Positions 24,161 to 32,968 of a stretch of DNA of 64,000 nt are shown here, piece after piece. The translations under genes were made by a program, and so were the position numbers. How positions within the stretch are numbered: position 1 is the first letter of the stretch; each line of letters opens with the position of its first letter. The notes below the pieces were generated by a model that was given only the letters and a program-made list of their open reading frames with translations, was not told where the DNA came from and did not search any database. Location: positions 58,161-122,160 of the forward strand of contig NZ_FMYQ01000024.1 of assembly GCF_900096975.1 (NCBI RefSeq), read 5' to 3'. The stretch comes from Paraburkholderia lycopersici. Lineage in GTDB: Bacteria; Pseudomonadota; Gammaproteobacteria; Burkholderiales; Burkholderiaceae.

Positions 24161-25297
24161 ATGACCTCCGCAACGATCGAACGTATCGAAACCCGGCTGA
24201 TAGATCTGCCGACGATTCGCCCTCACAAGCTATCCGTCGCCACGATGTACGGGCAAACCCTGATGCTGGTGAAGGTGTATTGCAGCGATGGCGTCGTAGG
24301 CATCGGCGAAGGTACGACGATTGCCGGCATGGCCTATGGCCCCGAAAGCCCGGAGGCGATGAAGCTCGCGATCGACGCCTACTTCGCCCCGGCGATGATC
24401 GGCAAGGACGCCACGCAGATCCAGGCGCTGATGGCGCACCTGGGCAAGCTGGTGAAGGTCAATCACTTCTCCAAATGCGCGCTGGAAACCGCGCTGCTCG
24501 ACGCGCACGGCAAGCGCCTCGGCGTGCCCGTGAGCGAATTGCTGGGTGGCCGCCGCCGCGAACGGCTGCCGGTCGCCTGGACACTGGCTTCGGGCGACAC
24601 GGCCAAAGATATCGCCGAAGCCGAAGCGATGCTCGAAGCGCGCCGTCACAAGATCTTCAAGCTGAAGATCGGCGCGAGGGAGATCAAGACCGATATCCGG
24701 CACGTTGCCGAAATCAAGAAGGCCGTGGGCGAGCGGGCCGCCGTGCGCGTCGACGTCAACATGGCGTGGAGCGAGACGCAAGCGGCATGGGCGATCCCGG
24801 CGCTGGCCGATGCGGGCTGCGAACTCGTCGAGCAGCCGGTCGCATCCGCCGCGGCGCTTGCGCGGCTCATGCGCCGCTTCCCGGTGGCATTGATGGCCGA
24901 CGAAATCCTGCAGGGCCCGGAAAGCGCGTTCGAGATCGCGAAGAACGGGGGCGCCGATGTGTTCGCCATCAAGATCGAACAAAGCGGCGGGCTGTTCGCG
25001 GCGCAGCGCGTGGCCGCGATTGCCGACGCCGCGGGTATCGAACTCTATGGCGGCACGATGCTCGAGGCGGCCGTGAGCACGATCGCCTCGGCGCATCTGT
25101 TCGCGAGCTTGGCCAGCCTGCAATGGGGCACTGAACTGTTCGGGCCGTTGCTGATTACCGAAGAAATCCTGACGACGCCGCTGGATTACAGCGACTTCGA
25201 GCTCACCGTGCCGAAGGGCCCGGGTCTCGGCATTGAACTGGACGAAGCCCGGGTCAGGCGTTTCACCCGCGACGGGCTCATGAAAGTGACGAAGTGA
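24161..25297 (+). CDS. catB: Muconate cycloisomerase
   Basis: A 378-residue enolase-superfamily enzyme that converts cis,cis-muconate to muconolactone. Family parts visible are the N-terminal IETRLIDLPTIRPHKLSVATM, the KLKIGA (K-x-K) general-base motif, metal ligands in RVDVNMAWSE, ELVEQP and MADEIL, and VFAIKIEQSGGL with the opposite-face Lys. The C-terminal GTELFGPLLITEEI is typical of CatB. First gene of a cat-ben cluster, divergent from the LysR gene. Gap to catC is 29 bp. Cytoplasmic. Confidence 0.94.
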   Translation: MTSATIERIETRLIDLPTIRPHKLSVATMYGQTLMLVKVYCSDGVVGIGEGTTIAGMAYGPESPEAMKLAIDAYFAPAMIGKDATQIQALMAHLGKLVKVNHFSKCALETALLDAHGKRLGVPVSELLGGRRRERLPVAWTLASGDTAKDIAEAEAMLEARRHKIFKLKIGAREIKTDIRHVAEIKKAVGERAAVRVDVNMAWSETQAAWAIPALADAGCELVEQPVASAAALARLMRRFPVALMADEILQGPESAFEIAKNGGADVFAIKIEQSGGLFAAQRVAAIADAAGIELYGGTMLEAAVSTIASAHLFASLASLQWGTELFGPLLITEEILTTPLDYSDFELTVPKGPGLGIELDEARVRRFTRDGLMKVTK

Positions 25298-25326
25298 CGC
25301 CAGCAAGAATCTAAAGGACGCTGACC

Positions 25327-25617
25327 ATGCTTTTCCACGTACGAATGGATGTGAACATCCCGGCCGACATGCCCGCCGATGTCGCCAACGAAATCAAGGC
25401 GCGAGAGAAAGCGTATTCGCAGGAGCTGCAGCGCAGCGGCAAGTGGCGCCATATCTGGCGAGTGGTCGGCGAATACGCGAACTACAGCATTTTCGACGTA
25501 GAGAGCAACGCAGAGCTGCACGACATTCTCGCCGCCTTGCCGCTTTTTCCATACATGAAGATAACGGTCACGCCATTGTGCCGCCACCCATCGTCCGTTC
25601 GGGACAACGACGCTTGA
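25327..25617 (+). CDS. catC: Muconolactone delta-isomerase
   Basis: A 96-residue protein that converts muconolactone to 3-oxoadipate enol-lactone. MLFHVRMDVNIP at the N-terminus, KAREKAYSQELQRSGKWRHIWRVVGEYANYSIFD (in part) and LPLFPYMKITVTPLCRHPS are the CatC core and match the normal length. It forms a decamer in known cases. It lies between catB and catA with AAAGGACG before the ATG. No catD or pca genes follow, so the lower 3-oxoadipate pathway must be elsewhere. Confidence 0.95.
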   Translation: MLFHVRMDVNIPADMPADVANEIKAREKAYSQELQRSGKWRHIWRVVGEYANYSIFDVESNAELHDILAALPLFPYMKITVTPLCRHPSSVRDNDA

Positions 25618-25649
25618 GCGGATTTCCCCCAATACAAGGAGACAGAGTC

Positions 25650-26585
25650 ATGAACACAAAAGTATTCGAAACGAAGGAAGTGCAGGACCTTTTGAAGACC
25701 GCCGCCAATCTCGACGGCGACAACGGCAACGCGCGTTTCCAGCAGATCGTCCATCGTCTGTTGGGCGATCTGTTCAAAGCCATCGACGATCTCGACATTT
25801 CGCCCGATGAAGTGTGGGCCGGCGTGAACTATCTGAACAAGCTCGGCCAGGACGGTGAGGCGGCGCTGCTGGCAGCCGGCCTCGGCCTGGAGAAGTACCT
25901 CGACATCCGCATGGACGCCGCCGACAAGGCGGTCGGACTCGAAGGCGGCACGCCGCGTACGATCGAAGGGCCGCTTTACGTTGCGGGTGCGCCGGTGCGC
26001 GAGGGCGTATCGCGCATCGACATCAACGCGGACGCGGATGCGGGTCCGCTCGTCATTCATGGCACGGTCGCCGACCTCGAAGGCAAGCCGCTCGCTGGCG
26101 CCGTGGTCGAATGCTGGCATGCGAATTCGAAGGGCTTCTATTCGCACTTCGACCCGACCGGCGCGCAGGACGACTTCAACCTGCGCGGCGCCATCAGGAC
26201 GGGGGCAGACGGCAAGTATGAATTCCGCACGCTCATGCCGGTGGGCTACGGCTGCCCGCCGCAGGGCGCAACGCAGCAACTGTTGAACGGGCTCGGCCGC
26301 CATGGCAACCGCCCGGCGCACGTGCACTTCTTCGTGACCTCGGAAAGCAGCCGCAAGCTGACCACGCAATTCAATATCGAAGGCGACCCGCTGATCTGGG
26401 ATGACTTCGCCTACGCGACGCGCGAAGAACTGATTCCGCACGTAGCCGAAAAGACCGGCGGTACGGCGATCGGCCTGAAAGCCGACACGTACAAGGACAT
26501 CGAATTCAACTTCACGCTCACGCCGCTGGTCCAGGGTAAGGACAACCAGCTCGTTCACCGCCTGCGCGCTTCGGCCACGGCGTAA
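25650..26585 (+). CDS. catA: Catechol 1,2-dioxygenase
   Basis: A 311-residue intradiol dioxygenase that opens catechol to cis,cis-muconate using Fe(III). The N-terminal helical linker (FQQIVHRLLGDLFKAIDDLD) is typical of CatA. The iron ligands are the Tyr in the IEGPLYVAGAP region and GYGCPP plus the paired His of RPAHVHFFV. Length is normal. AAGGAGACAGAGTC precedes the ATG. It is third in the order catB-catC-catA. A hairpin (26591-26620) separates it from benA, suggesting partial termination or a processing site. Confidence 0.95.
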   Translation: MNTKVFETKEVQDLLKTAANLDGDNGNARFQQIVHRLLGDLFKAIDDLDISPDEVWAGVNYLNKLGQDGEAALLAAGLGLEKYLDIRMDAADKAVGLEGGTPRTIEGPLYVAGAPVREGVSRIDINADADAGPLVIHGTVADLEGKPLAGAVVECWHANSKGFYSHFDPTGAQDDFNLRGAIRTGADGKYEFRTLMPVGYGCPPQGATQQLLNGLGRHGNRPAHVHFFVTSESSRKLTTQFNIEGDPLIWDDFAYATREELIPHVAEKTGGTAIGLKADTYKDIEFNFTLTPLVQGKDNQLVHRLRASATA

Positions 26586-26590
26586 CGGTT

Positions 26591-26620
26591 CGCGGCAGCG
26601 GTAGTAACGATACTGCCGCG
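26591..26620 (+). terminator. Hairpin between catA and benA
   Basis: CGCGGCAG / CTGCCGCG arms with further inner pairing (GTA / TAC). There is no U-tract, so it is a weak terminator, attenuator or mRNA-processing hairpin rather than a strong stop. Confidence 0.4.
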
Positions 26621-26696
26621 GCCTCCCTCGAAATAATCATTCGACACCGATGCAGGGACTCCGTGCCGCGTTTGGAGTATGCATAGGAGAGCTAAC

Positions 26697-28055
26697 ATGT
26701 CAGCTATCATCGACAAGGCCAGTGACCTGGATCACCTGCTGTCCACCGCCGTGCAGGACGACAAGCAAACCGGTATGTTCCGTTGCCGCCGCGACATCTT
26801 CACGAACGCCGACTTGTTCGAGCTGGAGATGAAGCACATCTTCGAGAACAACTGGGTGTATCTGGCGCACGAAAGCCAGATTCCGGACAACAACGACTAC
26901 TACACCACGTGGCTTGGCCGTCAGCCCGTGGTCATCACCCGCGACAAGACCGGTGAACTGAACGCCGTCATCAACGCCTGCGCGCACAAGGGCGCCATGC
27001 TGTGCCGGCGCAAGCACGGCAACAAGGGCAGTTTCACGTGTCCGTTCCATGGCTGGACGTTTTCCAACACCGGCAAGCTGCTGAAGGTGAAGGACGAAAA
27101 GACCACCGAATATCCCGTGCAGTTCAACAAGAACGGCTCGCACGACCTGAAGAAGATCGCGCGCTTCGAGCGCTACCGCGGCTTCCTGTTCGGCAGCCTC
27201 AATGCGGACGTGCAGCCGCTGGAGGACTATCTCGGCGAAGCGAAGATCATCATCGATCAGATCGTCGATCAGTCGCCGAACGGTCTGGAGGTGTTGCGTG
27301 GCAACTCCTCCTACATCTACGACGGCAACTGGAAAATGCAGATGGAGAACGGCTGCGACGGCTACCACGTCAGCACCGTGCACTGGAATTACGCCGCAAC
27401 CATGGGGCGTCGCAAGGAAGACGGCACCCAGGCAGTGGACGCCGCCAGCTGGAGCAAATCGGTGGCGGGCGTCTATGGCTTCGAACACGGCCACATCCTG
27501 CTGTGGACCAACACGATGAATCCCGAGGTACGGCCGGTCTACAAGCATCGCGAGGAAATCAAGGCGCGCGTTGGCGAAGTGCAGGCGGAATTCATCGTCA
27601 ATCAGACCAGAAATTTGTGCCTCTATCCGAACGTGTTCCTGATGGACCAGTTCAGCACGCAGATTCGCGTGATTCGCCCGATCAGCGTGGACAAGACCGA
27701 AGTGAACATCTTCTGCTTCGCGCCGAAGGGCGAGAGCGCGGACGATCGCGCCACGCGTATTCGCCAGTACGAGGATTTTTTCAACGTCACGGGCATGGGC
27801 ACCGCCGACGACCTGGAAGAGTTCCGCGCATGCCAGGCCGGTTATGCCGGCACCACGGCGATGTGGAATGATCTTTCGCGCGGTGCGCCGCTGTGGGTCG
27901 AAGGACCTGACGAAAACGCGAAGAAAATGGGCATCAAGCCGATCATTTCAGGCGAGCGTAGTGAAGACGAAGGCCTGTTCGTGGTCCAGCACGAGTACTG
28001 GGTGCACGCCATGCGCGACGCGCTCAAGAAGGAACAGGAAGGAGCGCGGGCATGA
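26697..28055 (+). CDS. benA: Benzoate 1,2-dioxygenase, large (alpha) subunit
   Basis: A 452-residue terminal oxygenase subunit. The Rieske centre is exact: Cys95-x-His97 and Cys115-x2-His118 (CAH, then CPFHGW). The mononuclear iron site starts with the ENGCDGYHVSTVHW stretch, giving His224, His229 and the bridging Asp221. It dihydroxylates benzoate to the 1,2-cis-diol with electrons from BenC. The ATG at 26697 has AGGAG 8 nt upstream. Its last 4 nt overlap benB, so the subunits are coupled. It could act on substituted benzoates, but the ben order favours benzoate. Confidence 0.96.
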   Translation: MSAIIDKASDLDHLLSTAVQDDKQTGMFRCRRDIFTNADLFELEMKHIFENNWVYLAHESQIPDNNDYYTTWLGRQPVVITRDKTGELNAVINACAHKGAMLCRRKHGNKGSFTCPFHGWTFSNTGKLLKVKDEKTTEYPVQFNKNGSHDLKKIARFERYRGFLFGSLNADVQPLEDYLGEAKIIIDQIVDQSPNGLEVLRGNSSYIYDGNWKMQMENGCDGYHVSTVHWNYAATMGRRKEDGTQAVDAASWSKSVAGVYGFEHGHILLWTNTMNPEVRPVYKHREEIKARVGEVQAEFIVNQTRNLCLYPNVFLMDQFSTQIRVIRPISVDKTEVNIFCFAPKGESADDRATRIRQYEDFFNVTGMGTADDLEEFRACQAGYAGTTAMWNDLSRGAPLWVEGPDENAKKMGIKPIISGERSEDEGLFVVQHEYWVHAMRDALKKEQEGARA

Positions 28056-28540
28056 GCCACGATTACCGGAAAATCTGCGCCACGCTATACCGTGAAGCGC
28101 GCCTGCTCGACGATCGCCAGTGGGAGGCGTGGCTCGCCTGCTACGCCGGGGATGTCACGTACTGGATGCCGGCGTGGGACGACGACGATCAACTCACGGA
28201 CGATCACGAGAGCCAGATCTCGCTGATGTACTACCCGGATCGCGGCGGCCTGGAAGACCGCGTGTTTCGCATCAAGACCGAACGCAGCGGCGCTTCGATG
28301 CCGGAGCCGCGCACGAGCCACAACGTCACGAACGTGGAAGTGCTGGCCGAGCGCGACGGCGAAGTGGATGTGCGCTACAACTTCCACACGCTCAATCATC
28401 GCTACAAGATCACGGATCACTTCTTCGGCACGATGTTCGTCACCTTGCGCCAGGCCGGCGACGACTTCCTGATCTCATACAAGAAGATCGTGCTGAAGAA
28501 CGATTACATCCGGCAGGTGCTCGACGTCTATCACGTTTGA
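28052..28540 (+). CDS. benB: Benzoate 1,2-dioxygenase, small (beta) subunit
   Basis: A 162-residue beta subunit of a ring-hydroxylating dioxygenase. The recognisable sections are EARLLDDRQWEAWLACYAGDVTYWMPAW, SQISLMYYPDRGGLEDRVFRI and the C-terminal FLISYKKIVLKNDYIRQVLDVYHV (each in part). It is a structural NTF2-fold partner of BenA in an alpha3beta3 complex. Overlap of 4 nt with benA and a 40-bp gap to benC. Normal length. Confidence 0.95.
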   Translation: MSHDYRKICATLYREARLLDDRQWEAWLACYAGDVTYWMPAWDDDDQLTDDHESQISLMYYPDRGGLEDRVFRIKTERSGASMPEPRTSHNVTNVEVLAERDGEVDVRYNFHTLNHRYKITDHFFGTMFVTLRQAGDDFLISYKKIVLKNDYIRQVLDVYHV

Positions 28541-28580
28541 CGTCGGCAGTCAGTTTCAACATGGGAACGAAGGAGACACC

Positions 28581-29603
28581 ATGTCCAGCTACAAGATCGC
28601 ATTGAATTTCGAGGACGGTGTTACCCGTTTCATCGAATGCAAGGCGGGCGAGAAAGTTCTCGATGCGGCCTTCCGCGCCAGAATCAACCTGCCGATGGAC
28701 TGTTCGGACGGCGTGTGCGGCACCTGCAAATGCCGTGCCGAAAGCGGCAGCTACGACCTCGGCGAAGACTATATCGAAGACGCCTTGACCGAGGACGAAA
28801 AGGACAGCGGCCTCGTGCTCACCTGCCAGATGGTGCCGCAAGGCGATTGCGTGATCGCGGTCCCCGCATCGTCCGCCGTATGCAAGACGGGGCAGAGCAG
28901 GGTTGCCGCAACGGTCTCGAAGGTCGAGCAGCACAACGACGCGGCCGTCGTACTCGAGCTTGACGTCGATGCGGCCGGTCCGGTGTTTCTGCCAGGGCAG
29001 TACGTCAATATCGACGTGCCCGGAAGCGGCCAGCATCGTTCGTATTCCTTTTCGTCCGCGCCGGGAGAATCGAAGGTCAGCTTCCTGATCAAGAAGATTC
29101 CCGGCGGCGTGATGAGCACGTGGCTCGAAGCCGCGCGGCCCGGTGCGAAGCTCGATTTGACCGGCCCGCTCGGCAGTTTCTATTTGCGCGACGCGCAGCG
29201 TCCGCTGCTGTTCCTCGCAGGCGGCACCGGTCTCGCTCCCTTCCTCTCGATGCTGGAAGTGCTCGCCCGGACGCGCCCGCAGCAGAAGGTGCACCTGATC
29301 TACGGCGTCACTCGCGACCTCGACCTGGTGCTCGTCGAAGCCATTGACGCTTACATGGCGAAGTTGCCGAATTTCAGCTACGCCACGGTCGTCGCCGACG
29401 CGGACTCGAATCATCCGCGCAAGGGCTGGGTCACGCAGCACATTCCGGCCGCCGCCCTGAACGACGGCGATGTCGACGTTTATCTGTGCGGCCCGCCGCC
29501 GATGGTCGACGCCGTGCGCAAGTATTTCGACGATGAAGGCGTGAAGCCCAACAGCTTCCACTACGAGAAGTTCACTCCCAACGTAGTCCAGAAGGCGGCA
29601 TGA
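28581..29603 (+). CDS. benC: Benzoate dioxygenase ferredoxin-NAD(P)H reductase
   Basis: A 340-residue electron-transfer protein. The N-terminal plant-type 2Fe-2S ferredoxin has Cys41, Cys46, Cys49 and Cys82 (DCSDGVCGTCKC and LTCQ). The FAD-binding domain has HRSYSFSS, and the NADH domain has AGGTGLAPFLSML and LCGPPPMV. It moves electrons from NADH to BenA. GGAG precedes the ATG. The last 4 nt overlap benD. Length is normal for BenC. Confidence 0.96.
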   Translation: MSSYKIALNFEDGVTRFIECKAGEKVLDAAFRARINLPMDCSDGVCGTCKCRAESGSYDLGEDYIEDALTEDEKDSGLVLTCQMVPQGDCVIAVPASSAVCKTGQSRVAATVSKVEQHNDAAVVLELDVDAAGPVFLPGQYVNIDVPGSGQHRSYSFSSAPGESKVSFLIKKIPGGVMSTWLEAARPGAKLDLTGPLGSFYLRDAQRPLLFLAGGTGLAPFLSMLEVLARTRPQQKVHLIYGVTRDLDLVLVEAIDAYMAKLPNFSYATVVADADSNHPRKGWVTQHIPAAALNDGDVDVYLCGPPPMVDAVRKYFDDEGVKPNSFHYEKFTPNVVQKAA

Positions 29604-30376
29604 ACATGCAACGATTCTCGGGCAAGGTCGTAGTCGTCACCGGAGCGGCTCAGGGCATCGGCCGCGGCGTGGCGCTGCGAGCGGCTGCCGAAGGCGGCAA
29701 GGTGCTGTTCGTCGATCGCGCGGATTTCGTGGCGGCGGTCGCGGCCGAGGCGCAGGGCGCCGAAACAGCGGGATTCGTCGCCGACCTCGAAACATACGAA
29801 GGCGCGAAAGCGGCAATGGATTTCGCGGCTCAACAGTTTGGCGGTATCGACATCCTCGTCAACGGAGTGGGTGGCGCAATTCGCATGCGGCCGTTTGCCG
29901 AATTCGAGCCGGCGCAGATCGACGCGGAAATACGCCGATCGTTGATGCCCACGCTTTACACGTGTCACGCCGTGTTGCCGCATCTGCTTGAGCGCGGGCG
30001 CGGAACCATCGTCAATGTTTCGTCGAACGCCACGCGCGGCATTCGTCGCGTGCCGTATTCGGCGGCCAAGGGCGGTGTCAATGCGGTCACGCAGTCGCTC
30101 GCGATGGAATACGCTGAACACAACATTCGCGTGGTCGCCACCGCGCCGGGTGGAACCGATGCGCCGCCGCGCCGCATTCCGCGCAATGCGACCGGCGACA
30201 GTGAACAGGAAAAGGTCTGGATGAGCGAGGCCGTCGTGCAGGTCACCGAATCGACGTTCTTCAAGCGCTACGGCACCATCGACGAACAGGTCGCTCCAAT
30301 CCTGTTCCTCGCGTCCGACGAGGCGAGCTACATCACCGGTTCCGTGTTGCCGGTGGCCGGCGGCGATATGGGTTGA
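29600..30376 (+). CDS. benD: cis-1,2-dihydroxycyclohexa-3,5-diene-1-carboxylate dehydrogenase
   Basis: A 258-residue short-chain dehydrogenase. TGAAQGIG at residues 14-21 is the NAD loop, the NVSSN segment carries the catalytic Ser, and VPYSAAKGG carries the catalytic Tyr and Lys. It oxidatively decarboxylates the benzoate diol to catechol, making NADH. It overlaps benC by 4 nt and precedes benE by 3 nt, so it is in one transcript with both. Normal length for BenD. Confidence 0.95.
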   Translation: MNMQRFSGKVVVVTGAAQGIGRGVALRAAAEGGKVLFVDRADFVAAVAAEAQGAETAGFVADLETYEGAKAAMDFAAQQFGGIDILVNGVGGAIRMRPFAEFEPAQIDAEIRRSLMPTLYTCHAVLPHLLERGRGTIVNVSSNATRGIRRVPYSAAKGGVNAVTQSLAMEYAEHNIRVVATAPGGTDAPPRRIPRNATGDSEQEKVWMSEAVVQVTESTFFKRYGTIDEQVAPILFLASDEASYITGSVLPVAGGDMG

Positions 30377-30379
30377 CCC

Positions 30380-31600
30380 ATGAGCGCCGTGTCACAACTC
30401 GCAAAGGACGCTTCGCTGCCGGCAATCGTCGCCGGCGCGGTCGCCACGCTGATTTCTTTCGCCGGCCCGCTCGTGCTGGTGTTCCAGGCCGCGCAGGGCA
30501 TGCCGCATGCCCTGCTGGAGTCTTGGGTATGGACGATCTCGATCGGCTCCGGCTTTCTGGGAGTCGTGCTCTCGCTGCGTTATCGGGTCCCCGTTGTCGT
30601 CGCGTGGTCCGCGCCGGGGTCGGCATTGCTGATAACGCTGCTGCCCACGGTGAGCTTTCCAGAGGCGGTCGGCGCTTATCTGATTGCCAGCGTGGCGACG
30701 TTCGTGATCGGCGTGAGCGGAACCTTCGACAGGATCGTGTCCAGGCTGCCTGCGGGCATTTCGGCGGCGATGCTGGCCGGCATCCTCTTCGGTTTTGCGG
30801 CGAAGATGTTCGTCGTCCTGCCCGCGCAACCCGTGATGGTCGGCGCGATGTTTGTCGTGTTCTTCATGGGGCGCCGGTGGTTTCCGCGTTATGCGGTGGT
30901 TGGGGTGCTCGCGGTGGGCGTGTTCGTTTCCGTTCTGGGCGGCAAGCTCACCGGCCATGTTCCTTCGTTGCAGTTCACGGCGCCAACGTGGACCACACCG
31001 CGTTTCGACTGGCAGGCCGGCGTCAACATCTCGCTGCCGTTGATGGTGGTGGCGCTCACGGGGCAGTGGGTGCCCGGCATGGCGGTTCTGCGCAATAGCG
31101 GCTACGCGAAGCCGTCGGCTGGGCCGCTGATCGCCTGGTCGTCCGCGGTTTCGGCGGTGCTCGCGCCGTTCGGCTGCCACGGCCTGAACCTGGCCGCAAT
31201 CACTGCGGCGATCTGCACAGGCCACGAGGCGCACGCAGAGGCGGAAAAGCGCTACGTTGCAGGAGTTTCCGGCGGAATCGTCTATCTCGTTCTCGGCTGT
31301 ATCGCTGCGACGGTGCTATCGCTGTTTGCGATGCTTCCAAAGGAACTGATCGCCGCGCTCGCCGGACTTGCCTTGTTTCCCACCATTGCCGGCGCGCTGG
31401 CTGCATCGATGAGCGATGTGCAGGACCGCGATGCCGCATTGGTCACCTTCATTGTTTCGGCATCCGGAATGTCGCTGTGCGGATTGGGCGCTGCATTCTG
31501 GAGTTTGCTGTTCGGCCTTGCGGCCCATGCGTTGCTGCGATGGAAGCTTGCTCGCCGGGCCAGCGGTAAATTGCCGACGCGCGCGGAAGCACAGCCCTGA
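30380..31600 (+). CDS. benE: Benzoate/H+ symporter BenE family
   Basis: A 406-residue inner-membrane transporter with about 12 helices. BenE hallmarks are WVWTISIGSGFLGVVLSLRYRVPVVVAWSAPGSALL (in part), GVSGTFDRIVSRLPAGISAAMLAGILF (in part), GFGCHGLNLAAI-like sequence at PFGCHGLNLAAITAAICTG, and KRYVAGVSGGIVYL. It would import benzoate for the upstream enzymes. It follows benD by 3 nt. The start may be GTG-like further back, but ATG 30380 fits the known N-terminus. Confidence 0.93.
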   Translation: MSAVSQLAKDASLPAIVAGAVATLISFAGPLVLVFQAAQGMPHALLESWVWTISIGSGFLGVVLSLRYRVPVVVAWSAPGSALLITLLPTVSFPEAVGAYLIASVATFVIGVSGTFDRIVSRLPAGISAAMLAGILFGFAAKMFVVLPAQPVMVGAMFVVFFMGRRWFPRYAVVGVLAVGVFVSVLGGKLTGHVPSLQFTAPTWTTPRFDWQAGVNISLPLMVVALTGQWVPGMAVLRNSGYAKPSAGPLIAWSSAVSAVLAPFGCHGLNLAAITAAICTGHEAHAEAEKRYVAGVSGGIVYLVLGCIAATVLSLFAMLPKELIAALAGLALFPTIAGALAASMSDVQDRDAALVTFIVSASGMSLCGLGAAFWSLLFGLAAHALLRWKLARRASGKLPTRAEAQP

Positions 31601-31746
31601 GCCGCTCCGCCTGCGGCTTCGTGGGGCTACGACTGCACGGCCTGGGATCGGCTGCGTGATATGCTCGGAGCCGCTCCATACGCCGCCGTGATTATGTTGC
31701 ATTGACCGGCGCGTAGCCGTGAAAACGCGTTATCAACCGGACTACC

Positions 31747-32481
31747 ATGAATATCGATCCCGCTGTCGTCAATGTATTCGCGCCCACGGGCACCTTGCGC
31801 GCCTCCATCAATCTCGGCAATCCGATTCTTGCGAATCGCGATCCGCAATCGGGCGAGCCGTTCGGCGTATCCGTCGATCTCGCACGGGCTTTCGCGCAGC
31901 AATTGGGCGTGCCGCTCGAACTCGTCGTGTTCGATACGGCCGCCAAATCGGTCGAAGCCGTGAGCGACGAGCGCGCGGACTTCGGTTTCTTCGCGGTCGA
32001 TCCCAAGCGCGGCGAAACGATCGCATTTACGGCGCCGTATGTGCTGATCGAAGGCTTCTATCTGGTGCGCGACGAATCGCCTGTACACACGAATGCCGAC
32101 GTCGATCAGCCGCATAACCGGGTAGTGGTGGGCAAGGGCAGTGCGTACGACCTGTTTCTCACGCGCGAATTGAAGGCCGCTCAGATCGTGCGTGCGCCGG
32201 CTTCGCCCGCCGTCGTGCCGACCTTCCTCGCAGAAGGACTGGATGTGGCCGCGGGCGTGAAGCAGCAACTCGAAGCGGATGCCGCGAAGGCCGGCGGCTT
32301 GCGCCTGCTCGGCGAGCGCTTCATGGTGATCCGCCAGGCCATGGGCGTTGCGAAGCACCGCGGTCCGCAGGCCGCAACGGTGCTCTGCGCGTTCGTCGAG
32401 TCGATGAAGGCATCAGGATTTGTCGAAGCGGCATTGAAGCGCCATGGAATCGAGGGCGCGTCGGTTGCGCCCGCTGCGTAA
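31747..32481 (+). CDS. Family 3 extracellular-solute-binding-like protein lacking a signal peptide
   Basis: A 244-residue protein with the amino-acid-binding-protein fold: GTLRASINLGNPILA, FGVSVDLARAFAQQLGVPLELVVFDTAAKSVEAV (in part), DFGFFAVDPKRGETIAFTAPYV and VVGKGSAYDLFLTREL. This is the SBP_bac_3 pattern for polar amino acids. There is no signal peptide or lipobox in the 15 residues before the domain, and no in-frame upstream start gives one. It therefore seems cytoplasmic, or exported by another route. No permease or ATPase gene is adjacent. The start lacks a strong Shine-Dalgarno site. It may be a repurposed binding domain or an enzyme of the cyclohexadienyl dehydratase-like type, which shares this fold. 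Confidence 0.75.
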   Translation: MNIDPAVVNVFAPTGTLRASINLGNPILANRDPQSGEPFGVSVDLARAFAQQLGVPLELVVFDTAAKSVEAVSDERADFGFFAVDPKRGETIAFTAPYVLIEGFYLVRDESPVHTNADVDQPHNRVVVGKGSAYDLFLTRELKAAQIVRAPASPAVVPTFLAEGLDVAAGVKQQLEADAAKAGGLRLLGERFMVIRQAMGVAKHRGPQAATVLCAFVESMKASGFVEAALKRHGIEGASVAPAA

Positions 32482-32968
32482 GTGCATCGATAAACAAAAA
32501 CTGCTTAATATCAGAATCAGCCCGTCCTGAAGGCCGATTTCCGCAGCGATTCTCGCGATGGATAATCGGTCTTTCTCACCGCGTTTAAAGCGCACTCTGA
32601 AAGCATTGTGTAATTTTAGAGGCGGAATACATACCCCGCACATTCCCGGAAGCGCGTCGAGCCTTGTCCGACGGGGTTATGCCAAGGTGTGCCTTTATCG
32701 CCACGCCATCTGAATTTCGACACCATTTTTATTTTCGGCGCCCTATGATGCGGGTGTCGATTCGCGCCGCACTCGCAGCACGATTTTCATTTCATCATTG
32801 CATTTATCACACCGATGAATTGCGTAATTCGCAATAATCGTCGGCGGATTTCTTTTGCCTTTGCAATGTGCACCGAAATGGAAGTTGCGCTTATGAAATT
32901 GCACATCAATGGTGCCGGCTGCCTGAATCCGATGCATTGACCCACCGCTTAATCCGGAGCCTGAAAAC
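32482..32968. other. AT-richer gene-free leader of the porin gene
   Basis: About 490 bp visibly richer in A and T than the surroundings, with no convincing ORF. It should hold a long promoter/leader for the porin at 32969 and could host an antisense or small RNA. I cannot assign one. Confidence 0.5.
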
